Under the pieces are notes generated by a model. That model did no database searches. It worked only from the letters and a program-made list of their open reading frames with translations, and was not told where the DNA came from. Of a stretch of 41,213 nt of DNA, positions 1 to 8,277 are shown piece by piece; position 1 is the stretch's first letter, and each line of letters opens with the position of its first letter. The position numbers and the translations under genes are program-made. Origin of the DNA: Candidatus Magnetominusculus sp. LBB02 (GTDB lineage: Bacteria; Nitrospirota; Thermodesulfovibrionia; Thermodesulfovibrionales; Magnetobacteriaceae); contig JAKOEO010000032.1 of NCBI GenBank assembly GCA_022321325.1, positions 1-41,213 of the forward strand, read 5' to 3'.

Positions 1-2
1 AG

Positions 3-149
3 GAAAAGGTATGTGCATGTGGAAAGCATCTCAGCCGCATAGGAGAAGAGGTATCTGTCAATGGCCATCCAAATATGTACCATTTCTGGTCATTGAAAAA
101 ATGTATCAGTATGGGACCCTCCAAGGGGGTTAGTAATCCGATTGGCTGA
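3..149 (+). pseudogene. IS66-family TnpC scrap (probable)
   Basis: An open frame entering from the window edge reads EKVCACGKHLSRIGEEVS and then diverges until a stop. A CxCG pair followed by IGEEVS matches the zinc-binding stretch of IS66-family TnpC transposases, where the family continues into EQLD. Here the similarity ends after about 18 codons, so a deletion or later insertion is likely. It is in the same orientation as the IS66 remnant at 10001-10987, but that copy is broken before this part of tnpC, so the two could be pieces of one element or of two copies. The match rests on a short motif. Confidence 0.35.
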
Positions 150-236
150 CATCATGCCGCCCGGTGCTTCTCCTGATATGCAATAGCAACAACTTAATCG
201 GACAAACTGGTATAATAGCTCCTTTTAGGATGAAAG

Positions 237-1178
237 ATGAATTTGCAGACAACGGAGAAGGTTATCAAGAACAAACTTGGGATACTGAACCTTGCGAAGG
301 AGCTTGGCAATGTGTCGAGGGCGTGTAAGGTATTTGGGTATAGCCGTGACAGCTGCTACCGGTTCAGGAAGCTCTATGATCAGTACGGCGAGGAAGGTCT
401 TCAGGAGATATCGAGAAAGAAGCCATTGTTGAAGAACAGGGTAGCAGTGGAGATAGAAGAAGCGGTAGGCGATAGAGTATCCGGCGTATGGGCAGTTAAG
501 GGCGGGCAACGAGCTGAAGAAGAAAGGGATATTCATATCCCCTTGCGGGGTAAGAAATGTATGGCTCAGACATAACCTTCAGAACATGAAAGTAAGGCTG
601 AAGGCATTGGAGAAGGCAAAAGAGGAGAAAGTGGCCTACGGCGAGATCGAAACGCTGTTCCCCGGCTACCACAGGATACGAGGGGCATCGTGGTGACGCT
701 TAAAGGTGTTGGCAGAGTGTATCAGCAGACGAGATACCTTCTCTAAAGTAGCTTTCGGCAAGCTCTATGACCGCAAAAATACCTTGGTGGCGGCAGATAT
801 TGTCAACGACAAGGTTCTGCCGTTTTATGAGGAGCAGGAAGTTAAACTGCTTAGAATGCTCACAGACAGGGGTTCTGAATATAAGGGGGTAAGAGAACAC
901 CACGAGTATGAGTTATATTTAACTGTCGAGGATATTGAGCAACCAAGGTTAAATCACCCCAGAGTAATGGCATCTGTGAGCGCTTCCATAAGACCGTGCT
1001 TGAAGAATTCTACAACGTGGCCTTTCGTAAAAAGATATACCGCTCCATTGAAGAATTGCAGAAAGACCTTGATGCCTGGCTCGATGACTATAACTATGTG
1101 AGAACCCATCAAGGCAAGCACCGTAACGGCTTAACTCCGATAGAGTGCTTTACTAAAAATAAACACCTTGCACGATGA
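237..1178 (+). pseudogene. IS481-like transposase, frameshifted
   Basis: Pieces of one DDE transposase lie in three reading frames. Codons from 237 to about 545 encode the N-terminal helix-turn-helix region ([20 protein letters not shown]). The segment 575-700 continues in another frame (NLQNMKVRLKALEKAKEEK, then a broken HxGYHRIRG region with a stop). 706-960 carries the rve integrase core with the second catalytic Asp in LTDRGSEYKG. 996-1178 carries the C-terminal part (LEEFYNVAFRKK, YNYVRTHQGKH). At least three frame disruptions and an internal deletion around the first catalytic Asp mean no active enzyme is made. Family assignment is by motif recognition. Confidence 0.7.
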
Positions 1179-1253
1179 TAGGCTATGATACTGAAGCAGA
1201 TGACAAGACAGCCTGACCTGTCTTACAGCTCAGGCAGGAGTTTTATACTGACC

Positions 1254-1278
1254 GTACGATTAAGTGTTGTTCAGTACA
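1254..1278. repeat. 25-bp inverted repeat, copy 1 (IS481-like right end)
   Basis: The sequence GTACGATTAAGTGTTGTTCA plus GTACA is the exact reverse complement of 10988-11012. It is the right terminus of the IS481-like element at 177-1278. Confidence 0.85.
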
Positions 1279-1289
1279 ATTTAGTGTCC

Positions 1290-1650
1290 ACTATTGACAT
1301 CACAGCTCATATCATCCCCTATCTGATGGCTCATTGCTTGGTTATACTTACCAAAAAAACGCCGATATGTGTCCTCCCCAGGCAGACGCTTCCACCCAAA
1401 TATCATCCTTATTACCTCATCGTCCCGCGTCACCTCTGTATGTGAAAACCGATTCGCTCCGCACCATACACTTACCATCAACCCCTTCATTATGACACCT
1501 GGATCATATCCACGATTAGACCCCGGCTTCTTAAACGGTAACTCTGACATTAGCTTATCTATTCCCATTCGATCGAAAAAACTGCTTCATTAACGCCATC
1601 CCACCCCACGGCGTTATCTCTTTTTCTGTAAATGCTATCTCAAAATTCAT
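1290..1650 (-). pseudogene. IS1380-type transposase N-terminal fragment
   Basis: On the minus strand an ATG at 1650 opens MNFEIAFTEKEITPWGGMAL, typical of the N-terminus of IS1380-superfamily transposases. A one-base insertion in a T-rich stretch near 1568-1575 shifts the frame, after which the protein resumes as DRMGIDKLM, GYDPGVIMKGLMVSVWCGAN and DTYRRFFGKYNQAM. The catalytic DxD region is never reached: coding similarity stops near 1300, just before the IS481-like end at 1278. So the gene is both frameshifted and 3'-truncated. It differs clearly from the IS1380-type fragment at 9531-10000. Confidence 0.65.
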
Positions 1651-1747
1651 GGCTGCCCCCCAAGATAGATCTTCTTACCATCAACAAGGCTCATTTTCTA
1701 AAATACACTAGCACAGCATAGCCTTGTTTATAAACCATATTTTGTTC

Positions 1748-2131
1748 TTATTTTCTATTGCGCCGCATTAGAAAATTGACCCTATTGCGCTTTCTGGGTT
1801 TAAAGCGGCTGGTGATGTTCTGCTCGATGATAATCTCCAGTATTCCCGCCGCGTCCTCTAAAGACAGGTTGTCAACCCATGCGCCATCAACATCGAGGAT
1901 TATCGCCATCACCGTTTTCACTTCCTCATAGGCCGTATCTATGACGTCGGCAAGGTTCAGTTTTGCCTCTCCAGCAGCTAAGCCGGACAGGTTTAGCTTT
2001 TCTATCAACCGAGGGATCACAGCGTTGAACTTATTCAACTTGCCGAACTTGACGGGCGATATGGCAGCCTTTTCGCCCGTTGACAGCTCGTATTCTACTT
2101 CAGGAAACATCGCATTCATTGTCTCGTCCAT
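1748..2131 (-). CDS. Tail assembly chaperone-like protein
   Basis: This is a 127-residue acidic protein, with a basic C-terminal end, that I do not recognise from a specific motif. It follows the tail-tube gene with a one-base TAATG overlap, the usual position of a siphovirus tail assembly chaperone, and opens MDETMNAMFPEVEYELSTGE, resembling that class. Chaperones of this type coat the tape-measure protein during tail assembly. The tape-measure gene that should follow is missing because the prophage ends here. The basic tail (RFKPRKRNRVNFLMRRNRK) could be native or partly a new end created at the truncation. Confidence 0.45.
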   Translation of the reverse strand: MDETMNAMFPEVEYELSTGEKAAISPVKFGKLNKFNAVIPRLIEKLNLSGLAAGEAKLNLADVIDTAYEEVKTVMAIILDVDGAWVDNLSLEDAAGILEIIIEQNITSRFKPRKRNRVNFLMRRNRK

Positions 2132-2877
2132 TATGCCTTCAACCCCCTTGTTGAGTATTTAAACAGCCCCGGATAGTCGGGGTGTGTCATGAAGTCGAAG
2201 TCTATCTGCATCTTCATCCAGTCAGCCCCTATCATGTCTATCGTCCCGTTAGGCGTTAGTGACACATACCCTTTGATGTCTATCTTTTCGCCCTTACTTG
2301 GATTGCCGACAAACCAGAGATGCCCCTTGAGGCTCGGCGTTAGGGCCGCATTGCCTGATTGCACTGTAACAGCGGCGTAGTCATAGCCTACCTTTAGTGC
2401 CTGATTATCTGTGATAGCGCCCGTGCTTAGCGCCATTAACAGACCCTGGCCCTTGACCACCGTATAGTCCGCGCCCTCGGCATATGTCGTTGTGCCGGCG
2501 GTGTTTTTGACCACCACGTTTGATATCTCTATCTTGTTCAACTGAACATACGCATCATGCACCGCCGATACGTCCGTGGCCGTTACCGTCCCGGAGGTTT
2601 GGCTGCTCGATGTCGCCGCGTCGCCAAGGAAATACCTTGTCAGGTTCTGTATGTTCGGCTCGTCAAGCGTAAAGCTGCCCGTGCTCTCTGTCTTTGTTAT
2701 GACCTCGGCGTCTTTTAACGGGACGTCCGTTTCAGACGAATAGTGTTCCTTCTTCTCTACCTTCATACCCACCTTGAAATCAGGGGCATTGCCAAGCGAC
2801 CTGAAGTTATCCTCTCCGTCCGCCTTGAACATTACCGTGCCGTTTCCTAACGTGTAGTTCTTGATTCTATCGCCCAC
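2131..2877 (-). CDS. Phage major tail tube protein
   Basis: A 248-residue structural protein begins MGDRIKNYTLGNGTVMFKAD. It is rich in beta-prone and Thr/Ser segments with no membrane span, as expected for a tail tube protomer that stacks in hexameric rings. Its place downstream of the DUF1834 gene and directly before the chaperone-like gene supports the call, as does its C-terminal half (GYVSLTPNGTIDMIGADW). No tail sheath gene accompanies it, which suggests a non-contractile tail. The call rests on context and general resemblance, not on a catalytic motif. Confidence 0.6.
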   Translation of the reverse strand: MGDRIKNYTLGNGTVMFKADGEDNFRSLGNAPDFKVGMKVEKKEHYSSETDVPLKDAEVITKTESTGSFTLDEPNIQNLTRYFLGDAATSSSQTSGTVTATDVSAVHDAYVQLNKIEISNVVVKNTAGTTTYAEGADYTVVKGQGLLMALSTGAITDNQALKVGYDYAAVTVQSGNAALTPSLKGHLWFVGNPSKGEKIDIKGYVSLTPNGTIDMIGADWMKMQIDFDFMTHPDYPGLFKYSTRGLKA

Positions 2878-2878
2878 T

Positions 2879-3307
2879 TTATGCCTCCCTCTCGATATAA
2901 TCTCTTAGATGATTCAGCCGGTTAAGCCAGCCCTTGAGAAACTTTTCTCTAAGCATCTGCGGTCTCGCCCTGTAATAGGTTTCCCTCTGCTTGAGATACT
3001 CATTTGCGTCGTTGTTGGATTCGGCAAGCCATTTCCTCGCGCCGCCAAATCCGCAGTTTACGGCAGCGTCAAAGTGCGCCAGACATATCGGCCATTCAAT
3101 GTCTTCACATTTCATGTACGTCCAGTAGTCCTTGTAGTAGATAGCCTTCGCCTCTTCAACCGTCAGATTTTTTATGTCCACATCCTTGTGCATTCTCTTG
3201 CTAATGCCGTATTTCGTCTCGCCACCGGGGTCGTGTGGATCATTGACATACCCACCCTCGGCCTGCAGGACGAACTTTATTGACCGCTCAAACTTGTCGC
3301 TGTACAC
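2879..3307 (-). CDS. Phage lysozyme, glycoside hydrolase family 108
   Basis: This is a 142-residue endolysin-type muramidase that would cleave peptidoglycan for host lysis. Its N-terminal motif AEGGYVNDPHDPGGETKYGI is the hallmark of GH108; the Glu before GGY is the catalytic acid. A PG_binding_3-like tail follows (LAHFDAAVNCG, then WLNRLNHLRDYI). There is no signal peptide or membrane segment, so a holin would be needed, and none is present in the remnant. It lies inside the structural operon, between the DUF1834 and tail-tube genes, one base from each neighbour, instead of in a separate lysis cassette. Confidence 0.85.
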   Translation of the reverse strand: MYSDKFERSIKFVLQAEGGYVNDPHDPGGETKYGISKRMHKDVDIKNLTVEEAKAIYYKDYWTYMKCEDIEWPICLAHFDAAVNCGFGGARKWLAESNNDANEYLKQRETYYRARPQMLREKFLKGWLNRLNHLRDYIEREA

Positions 3308-3308
3308 G

Positions 3309-3737
3309 CTACACCTCCTTCAATGACGCGATAATGTAGTCCTCATAGCGGTAATGCTGCGAGTAAATACATATCCCCGTCTTTGTTATCTGGTTCAGAG
3401 TTTCCTCTTCCCATAATAGTGTCCGGCCTTCGTGCTGTATCCCGATTAGCTTCTCTCTTATCTCGTCAAGCAGCGCTCTTACGTTTGCTGAGACGGTCTT
3501 TGCACCTTTTAGATTCTTACCGATGACAAAGACCGTGTAGTGTATAGTTACCCGCGCCTTCAGGCTGTCGTTGCCAACATCCTCTTTTGTCCTTGCCCCG
3601 CTATAGATTACCAGCGCCGCCGACAGCTTCATACTTGTCAACATCGCGTCCTCAATGTTGCCCTGAAAGACGTCCACAGTCGCAAGTGCAGTGATTTCCT
3701 TCAGCTGCTCAATTATCTTGCTCTCCATGTCAATCAT
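3309..3737 (-). CDS. Mu gp37-like protein (DUF1834), tail completion
   Basis: The protein has 142 residues (MIDMESKIIEQLKEI start) and matches the DUF1834/Mu gp37 family in length, order and features: an N-terminal helix, then LKARVTIHYTVFVIGKN and a C-terminal ITKTGICIYSQHYRYEDY. The family sits at the head-tail junction of Mu-like phages. The start at 3737 directly follows the upstream stop and has a G-rich ribosome-binding stretch (GAGGGGGG) five bases away; the Met three codons later is an alternative. The gene lies directly after the DUF1320 gene, the conserved Mu-like order. Confidence 0.75.
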   Translation of the reverse strand: MIDMESKIIEQLKEITALATVDVFQGNIEDAMLTSMKLSAALVIYSGARTKEDVGNDSLKARVTIHYTVFVIGKNLKGAKTVSANVRALLDEIREKLIGIQHEGRTLLWEEETLNQITKTGICIYSQHYRYEDYIIASLKEV

Positions 3738-4166
3738 CTAAACCCCCCTCATCGAGCCGCTTGTGAATATCCTGCTGTTGGCTGCTTTGTTCGACGCGGC
3801 GTTATCACGCTCCTGCGTTGTCTCCTCAATGCCAAGCGTGGCCGTGCCTCTGGCTATGTCTTTGAGCAGCGATATTGCCTGTTCGTATGCCTTTACTCGT
3901 TTGTCGGATATTTCAAAGCTGCTGCGCATGTTGAGCAGATACACCGCTATTGACACGGATGCGGCCTTGACCACCTCAGGTATCGGGGCAGACAGCGGTA
4001 CTTTATAGCGGCCGCCGATGTAACTGTCAACAAGAGCGGCGGCCATTCCGATAACCTCGTTTATTCGGGCAGTATCAACAACCCCACTGCCGCTGTCGTC
4101 TGTGAGCTGGATTAACTCAGTGTCAGTTATTGCACAGCTCATGTCGCTTGCGCTTATATATGACAT
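3738..4166 (-). CDS. Mu gp36-like protein (DUF1320), head-tail connector
   Basis: The 142-residue protein carries the DUF1320 signature: MSYISASDM at the start, then the LVDSYIGGRYKVPLS segment followed by VKAASVSIAVYLL. This helical family acts as a head-completion or connector protein downstream of the major capsid gene. Here it lies one base after gpT and directly before DUF1834, as in Mu. It looks complete. Confidence 0.82.
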   Translation of the reverse strand: MSYISASDMSCAITDTELIQLTDDSGSGVVDTARINEVIGMAAALVDSYIGGRYKVPLSAPIPEVVKAASVSIAVYLLNMRSSFEISDKRVKAYEQAISLLKDIARGTATLGIEETTQERDNAASNKAANSRIFTSGSMRGV

Positions 4167-4167
4167 G

Positions 4168-5046
4168 TCAGCCTATCAAGGGCACTACGAGCAGTTCACT
4201 CGTGCCTTGCCATGTGTTTGTCGCCCCTGCGGCGTTCATACTGTTTAGCAGCAGCGCCCTTGCGTCGCCTTCAAGGGCAGGCGGCACTACAAGCAGGTTC
4301 GGCATTATGCCTAACGGACGGCCCTGGTCGTCTTTATAGCTCATCATTGCTGCCCTTGCGGCGGCGTAGTTTGTGGCGTCAAGGCTAAGTTCCGAACGAT
4401 AGGCCAGCTGCCACAGCCCGTACCCAGCGTTATACCTCGCGTCTATGCCGTAGACGTACTTGCGCTTCATAAACACCTGCGGGTCGGTCAGTTTGTCAAG
4501 AGACACAAACTCAAGGTCGCGCCTCTTCTGAAACACGAATGCCTTTACCGCCCGCGTCGTATCAAGCAGATACCACGGTGTGCCGGAGCTGTCGGAGAAG
4601 TTTGATACGCTCTGTTTCCCTACAGGATGGTTATCGGCAAAGAACGCCTTCCCGTCATAGCACTTGTTTGACGTACCGTTTGCCAACAGGCTGAAGATCA
4701 GCTCGTCCGGGTGTGTGGCCGCTATGCGTGCAAACTCCTGCACTATCGGGTTGTAGATGCCCAGGATGTCGTCTTCGATGTCGTTGCGGTCAACCTCGAT
4801 GGCGGCCTCAAAGTCCTTGTTCTTAATTGTGAAATCATGCGTCATGAGGTTTTGCATCTCCCTGTCCCCAATCCACTCCCTCATGCGTGGAAAAGCCCCT
4901 AAAAACCCGTACTGCTGCGATTTCGTCTGTGTCTGTACCGACATGGCCACGCGCGGCCACTGCGGCGCTACCGCGCTGAATGCGTTCTGAAATATCAGGC
5001 TGAACGACTGATATAGCGCGTTCAGTGTGCTTTGATTTATTAACAT
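4168..5046 (-). CDS. Mu gpT-like major capsid protein
   Basis: This 292-residue protein begins MLINQSTLNALYQSFSLIFQ, the characteristic start of the Mu gpT major head subunit family. It has the family's later segments: VEVDRNDIEDD-like text here as AIEVDRNDIEDDILGIY, then FSLLANGTSNKCYDGKAFF and LVVPPALEGDARALL. It would form the icosahedral shell, matured with the gpI protease encoded two genes upstream. Length and ends look normal. It is separated from the decoration gene by about 20 bp containing a GGAGGATG ribosome-binding site. Confidence 0.9.
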   Translation of the reverse strand: MLINQSTLNALYQSFSLIFQNAFSAVAPQWPRVAMSVQTQTKSQQYGFLGAFPRMREWIGDREMQNLMTHDFTIKNKDFEAAIEVDRNDIEDDILGIYNPIVQEFARIAATHPDELIFSLLANGTSNKCYDGKAFFADNHPVGKQSVSNFSDSSGTPWYLLDTTRAVKAFVFQKRRDLEFVSLDKLTDPQVFMKRKYVYGIDARYNAGYGLWQLAYRSELSLDATNYAAARAAMMSYKDDQGRPLGIMPNLLVVPPALEGDARALLLNSMNAAGATNTWQGTSELLVVPLIG

Positions 5047-5066
5047 CGCTTACATCCTCCTTTAGA

Positions 5067-5486
5067 TTAGAATTTTACCCATACGCCGTTATCATCAACA
5101 TCAAAGACCTTGCCGGCAACCGCGCGGTGGCCTCCTGCTCCACTTGTCTTTGCTACCGTCTGGTCGTCCACTATGTAGCAGTCCTGCCCGATGCTTGCCC
5201 TTGTTATCTCGTCAGCGCTTGAGGAGTTGTTATAGGAAAATACGCCGGACATTGCCGTAACGCTTAGGTCGCCGTTGCTGCCTGCCGAGTTATCTACATA
5301 GTTCTCACAGCGGCCTATGCCCATCATCACCGTTGCGTCTGTGGCCGTTGCGCCGGGGATTGCATAGCTGCCTGAATTCACCGCCACAAGCGCGCCCTTG
5401 TAGAACTTTTTGCCTGCTGCGCAAGGCAGCGTCCGTACAGAACCATCTCTGCTTACGGTGTTTCTGTCTTCCATCAGTGCCGCCAT
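5067..5486 (-). CDS. Capsid decoration (cement)-like protein
   Basis: A small 139-residue protein lies between gpI and gpT, where many Mu-like phages encode a capsid-stabilising or DUF2190-like protein. It is rich in Gly, Ala, Ser and Val, with short beta-prone segments (FYKGALVAVNSGSYAIPG, and AVAGKVFDVDDNGVWVKF at the end), like small capsid decoration domains. No enzyme motif is present. It adjoins gpI with no gap. The assignment is mainly by position and composition. Confidence 0.55.
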   Translation of the reverse strand: MAALMEDRNTVSRDGSVRTLPCAAGKKFYKGALVAVNSGSYAIPGATATDATVMMGIGRCENYVDNSAGSNGDLSVTAMSGVFSYNNSSSADEITRASIGQDCYIVDDQTVAKTSGAGGHRAVAGKVFDVDDNGVWVKF

Positions 5487-6503
5487 TTACTTGTCCTCCC
5501 CTGTTTTCGCCTGAGCGCTGAATTCCCTGAACTTGGCGTCGTCTATGCCAAGCTGCTTGTTGACGCTTCTTTGTGTCTCGTCAAGGGCGTCGCCCGTGCC
5601 GCCCGCTTTTTCTCCACCGGCTATCTCCTTTGTTACCACCACGGCAGGGGCCTTCTCGACAAAGACCCTAAATCCTGCCGCGTCGGTCTTTGCGTAGTTT
5701 GTCGCCCAGTCAAGCTGTGCCGGTGTTATCTTGCCGTCTTTCATGGCCAGCGCGACAAGGTCGTCTGCCTCTTTTGCCGCGAGCTTGCCTTCAAGCTCTC
5801 TTACCTTGTTAGCAATGGTTTCATAGCCGTCTTGGGCCTGCTTCATTGCCATAATCGTGCCGGTTACCTCTGATTCCCCGGCATCTTCGTTCAAGCCGAT
5901 TGCGTCAAGTACCGCCTTGTTTGCCGTCTTCTGTGTCTTCGCCTTCAGGGCGTCAATAGCCTTTAAGACGTCTGCTTCTGTTGCGTCGCCGGCCAGTCCG
6001 AGTGCGGCCAATACTTTTATCACTTGTCCTTCCTCCTTTGTTTGAGCTTCGGTTATGCCCGAAACCCTTTTATTTACCAGTGGCACCATCCCATCAATGC
6101 CCGGTTGATTCGTCAAAGCCGCGTTTATCAGCTTGACCACCTTGCTATCGCTTATTCGCATAATAAACACGGGCGATAGATACCTGTATTCCTTCGCCGC
6201 TATGTACTGCCGCGCCTTCTCTGTCCACTCCACGCTCGCCCATAGGCCTTGCGTACCTTTGTCGATGAGATCCTTTATCCAGCCAGCTGCGGGGGCCTCC
6301 GTACCGGCAAGTGTCTGATGTTCATAGTCTATGACCATGTCGTTTTGTCGGCTCTTGAAATCCCCGATTATGGCTGACATAGATTCCTCATCGAGGACAA
6401 ACGCCCCGTTGTCGGTCTCGTGATACCCATACGGGATTATCTGTATCTCCGACGGTACCGCGCCGTCAATCGTGTTGACTAGTTTGATCGTCTTTTCTGT
6501 CAT
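5487..6503 (-). CDS. Mu gpI-like head maturation protease and scaffold
   Basis: This 338-residue protein has the N-terminal Mu I protease features: IPYGYHETDNGAFVLDEES, the conserved VIDYEHQTL segment with its His, and an AAGWIKDL region. A charged, Ala/Lys/Glu-rich helical C-terminal part (about 150-338) fits the scaffold portion. In Mu the same gene also yields the scaffold protein gpZ from an internal start; an internal Met near residue 208 would allow this here, but that is inference. The start overlaps the gpG stop by four bases (ATGA). Confidence 0.85.
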   Translation of the reverse strand: MTEKTIKLVNTIDGAVPSEIQIIPYGYHETDNGAFVLDEESMSAIIGDFKSRQNDMVIDYEHQTLAGTEAPAAGWIKDLIDKGTQGLWASVEWTEKARQYIAAKEYRYLSPVFIMRISDSKVVKLINAALTNQPGIDGMVPLVNKRVSGITEAQTKEEGQVIKVLAALGLAGDATEADVLKAIDALKAKTQKTANKAVLDAIGLNEDAGESEVTGTIMAMKQAQDGYETIANKVRELEGKLAAKEADDLVALAMKDGKITPAQLDWATNYAKTDAAGFRVFVEKAPAVVVTKEIAGGEKAGGTGDALDETQRSVNKQLGIDDAKFREFSAQAKTGEDK

Positions 6504-6934
6504 TTCAACCTCGCTATGTAATCAAGTAGTGTTTCGTTTATCACCGCCCAGTCGCCGTCCTGTACCATTAGAAAAGGGCGGGGTGGTATATAAGACTTGT
6601 GCCCTCTACCCGTGTAGCCGCCAAACTGATGAATAGCGGCATACTTAACATTCGTACCAATTTCTACACGGTCGTTATATGCCGTAGGGTGAATCGTATT
6701 CATTAAATTCTTGGTGTCAATTAATGTTTGTGTACCCGTAGCCTTTGCCCTCTGTGACGGTATCCACATCTGCGGTCTACCGCCTGCCCTGAAATTTTCC
6801 TTCACAGAAGCAGTAACGCGCTTGCCGATTAGCTGCATTGCTGGTTTCAGGTTTGTGACGCGCTGCGCTATCAGGCTCAGCGCCTCAATCACACCGCCAT
6901 CATCTATCGTTACTTCTATCAATGCACCAGACAT
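6500..6934 (-). CDS. Mu gpG-like virion morphogenesis protein
   Basis: The 144-residue protein matches the phage virion morphogenesis/tail completion family (Mu gpG): an N-terminal helix, KENFRAGGRPQMWIPSQRA, TKNLMNTIHPTAYND, then IHQFGGYTGRGHKSYIPPRP and a C-terminal helix. The R-P-F-L region near the end is typical. The start at 6934 follows AGAGGAAAAGG at a normal distance. The 95-bp gap upstream, before the MuF stop, holds no recognisable gene. It overlaps gpI by four bases. Confidence 0.82.
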   Translation of the reverse strand: MSGALIEVTIDDGGVIEALSLIAQRVTNLKPAMQLIGKRVTASVKENFRAGGRPQMWIPSQRAKATGTQTLIDTKNLMNTIHPTAYNDRVEIGTNVKYAAIHQFGGYTGRGHKSYIPPRPFLMVQDGDWAVINETLLDYIARLK

Positions 6935-7044
6935 TTGCCTTTTCCTCTAATAATCTTGTAAACTATATTTAGGTGTTATTGGTTGGACTTTGGCTCCTAT
7001 AGCCAATAGCATTAGACCAGACCGCCATAGGGTTTGAGTTCCGG

Positions 7045-8277
7045 TTAATCCTGCTGCCATATCAACTTTCCCTCCCTCTGGCTATTTAAGTAATTCAAGT
7101 TCGATGTTGGGATTACAGTCCACGCCTCCATATACCCGTCGAGCGTCTGAAATACGATAAGCATCCCCTTGCCCTTGCCAATATCAAACGCCTTGATGAT
7201 GCGCTGCCTTAGCACTACCTTCCCTGTGGCCGTGTTCCTCTCCGCAGACAGCCATATCTCATACGGGTTTTCTAACGCCTCCGGCAGATACACCAGAAAC
7301 GGACTTCTGTCTGTGGTCAGGTGTTCACCTAAGACCTCGGCGTTGACTACCATTGAGTAGGTGAATGCTCCGGCAGGATAGAAGTATGTCTTTTCAGCGC
7401 CGCCGATTACGCTCTCGATTATCTGCGTTAGCTCTGCTTTGTCCGCCGCCAGCGTACCCGGCGTTGTGTCTGTTGCAGACAGGGGGATTGTCTCCGGCCT
7501 GCCGTAGTCCTCGTATGTGTCTGTTATCAGCCTTTCCCACTTATTTGCGCCTGCCTGCCAGTCGGACATCGCAGACTCCGCCATCGGTTTACCCCATGCC
7601 GCCTCGCCAAGATTATAATCCCAGCCTGGGCCTACACCGTTTGGTATTTCCTTTATCTCCCCCGTTGTCGGATTGCGCCAATTGTATGTGCCATCGTCCG
7701 GGGCCGTGGTCTGGACGGCCTCTTTCTTCTTCAGGCGTTCAACGTCTTTTCCTGACATGTTTTCAGCCTCGCATCGGCAGCCGTAATCCAGTGGCGGATA
7801 GTGCCCAGCCCACCACGGGTCGTCATACTTCAGCACTATATTATTCCACGCCGCGTGCTGCGGCCTTACGCGGTTGTCGTCCATTGTCCTATACCGCCAA
7901 TACGGGAACGCCGCAAGCTCTACGGGGTCTGTCATCTGCTTGTATCGCCCCATGGCATACGCCACCGACATGTTCGTATTGAATATCACGCCGGTACGCC
8001 AGTTCCTGCTGCCGTTATAGTTCCAGCCGTATTTCTTGACGATGGCGTCAAAGTTCTTTCTGAATTCCTGTATGCTCATGCCGTTTTCAACGCCCTTTAA
8101 TACTTCTTTATAGAGGTCGGCCAGCAGCTCTGTCTTTACCGCACCCGCAACCGTGAATGCCCTGGCGTGCATCTCGCCAAGAAAGTCGTGCCACGTCTCG
8201 CTTGGCAGGAGTATCTTCTGTTTTAAGAAGTCTATCGCCTCCTGAAAGGGCAGGTCTTTATACTGGACGTTTGCCAG
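7045..8277 (-). CDS. MuF head morphogenesis protein with C-terminal nuclease-like domain
   Basis: The N-terminal half is a Mu gpF/SPP1 gp7-type minor head protein: RAFTVAGAVKTELLADLY, NGSRNWRTGVIFNTNM, a PHYRYR-like FPYWRYRTMDDNRVRP, and HYPPLDYGCRC. Family similarity extends 35 codons upstream of the first ATG (8172), through QYKDLPFQEAIDFLKQK, so I place the start at a CTG (8277) preceded by GAGGTG four bases away; translation would begin inside the end of the portal gene. The C-terminal roughly 110 residues (FTYSMVVNAEVLGEHL, NPYEIWLSAE, VVLRQRIIKAF, VFQTLDGYMEAW) resemble the Barnase-EndoU-ColicinE5/D-RelE-like nuclease domains (PBECR) found on many MuF proteins, thought to be toxins. No immunity gene is evident next to it. 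Confidence 0.8.
   Translation of the reverse strand: MANVQYKDLPFQEAIDFLKQKILLPSETWHDFLGEMHARAFTVAGAVKTELLADLYKEVLKGVENGMSIQEFRKNFDAIVKKYGWNYNGSRNWRTGVIFNTNMSVAYAMGRYKQMTDPVELAAFPYWRYRTMDDNRVRPQHAAWNNIVLKYDDPWWAGHYPPLDYGCRCEAENMSGKDVERLKKKEAVQTTAPDDGTYNWRNPTTGEIKEIPNGVGPGWDYNLGEAAWGKPMAESAMSDWQAGANKWERLITDTYEDYGRPETIPLSATDTTPGTLAADKAELTQIIESVIGGAEKTYFYPAGAFTYSMVVNAEVLGEHLTTDRSPFLVYLPEALENPYEIWLSAERNTATGKVVLRQRIIKAFDIGKGKGMLIVFQTLDGYMEAWTVIPTSNLNYLNSQREGKLIWQQD

Larger units (their letters stand above)
177..1278 (+). mobile_element. Decayed IS481-like insertion sequence
   Basis: The element is bounded by imperfect terminal inverted repeats. The right end, read inward from 1278, starts TGTACTGAACAACACTTAAT. 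The left end near 187-230 has CAACAACTTAATCGGAC and shares the TTAATCG core and a following TATAA..CTCCT stretch. It contains one transposase gene with several frameshifts. The exact left boundary is uncertain by about 10 bp, and no target-site duplication could be recognised. A second copy of the right-end sequence lies at 10988. Confidence 0.6.

Noticed and set aside
7365-7982. Long plus-strand open frame of about 205 codons opposite the MuF gene
   Set aside because: It is the antisense shadow of a clear MuF coding sequence, with Pro/Ser/Arg/Leu-rich nonsense-like composition and no ribosome-binding site.
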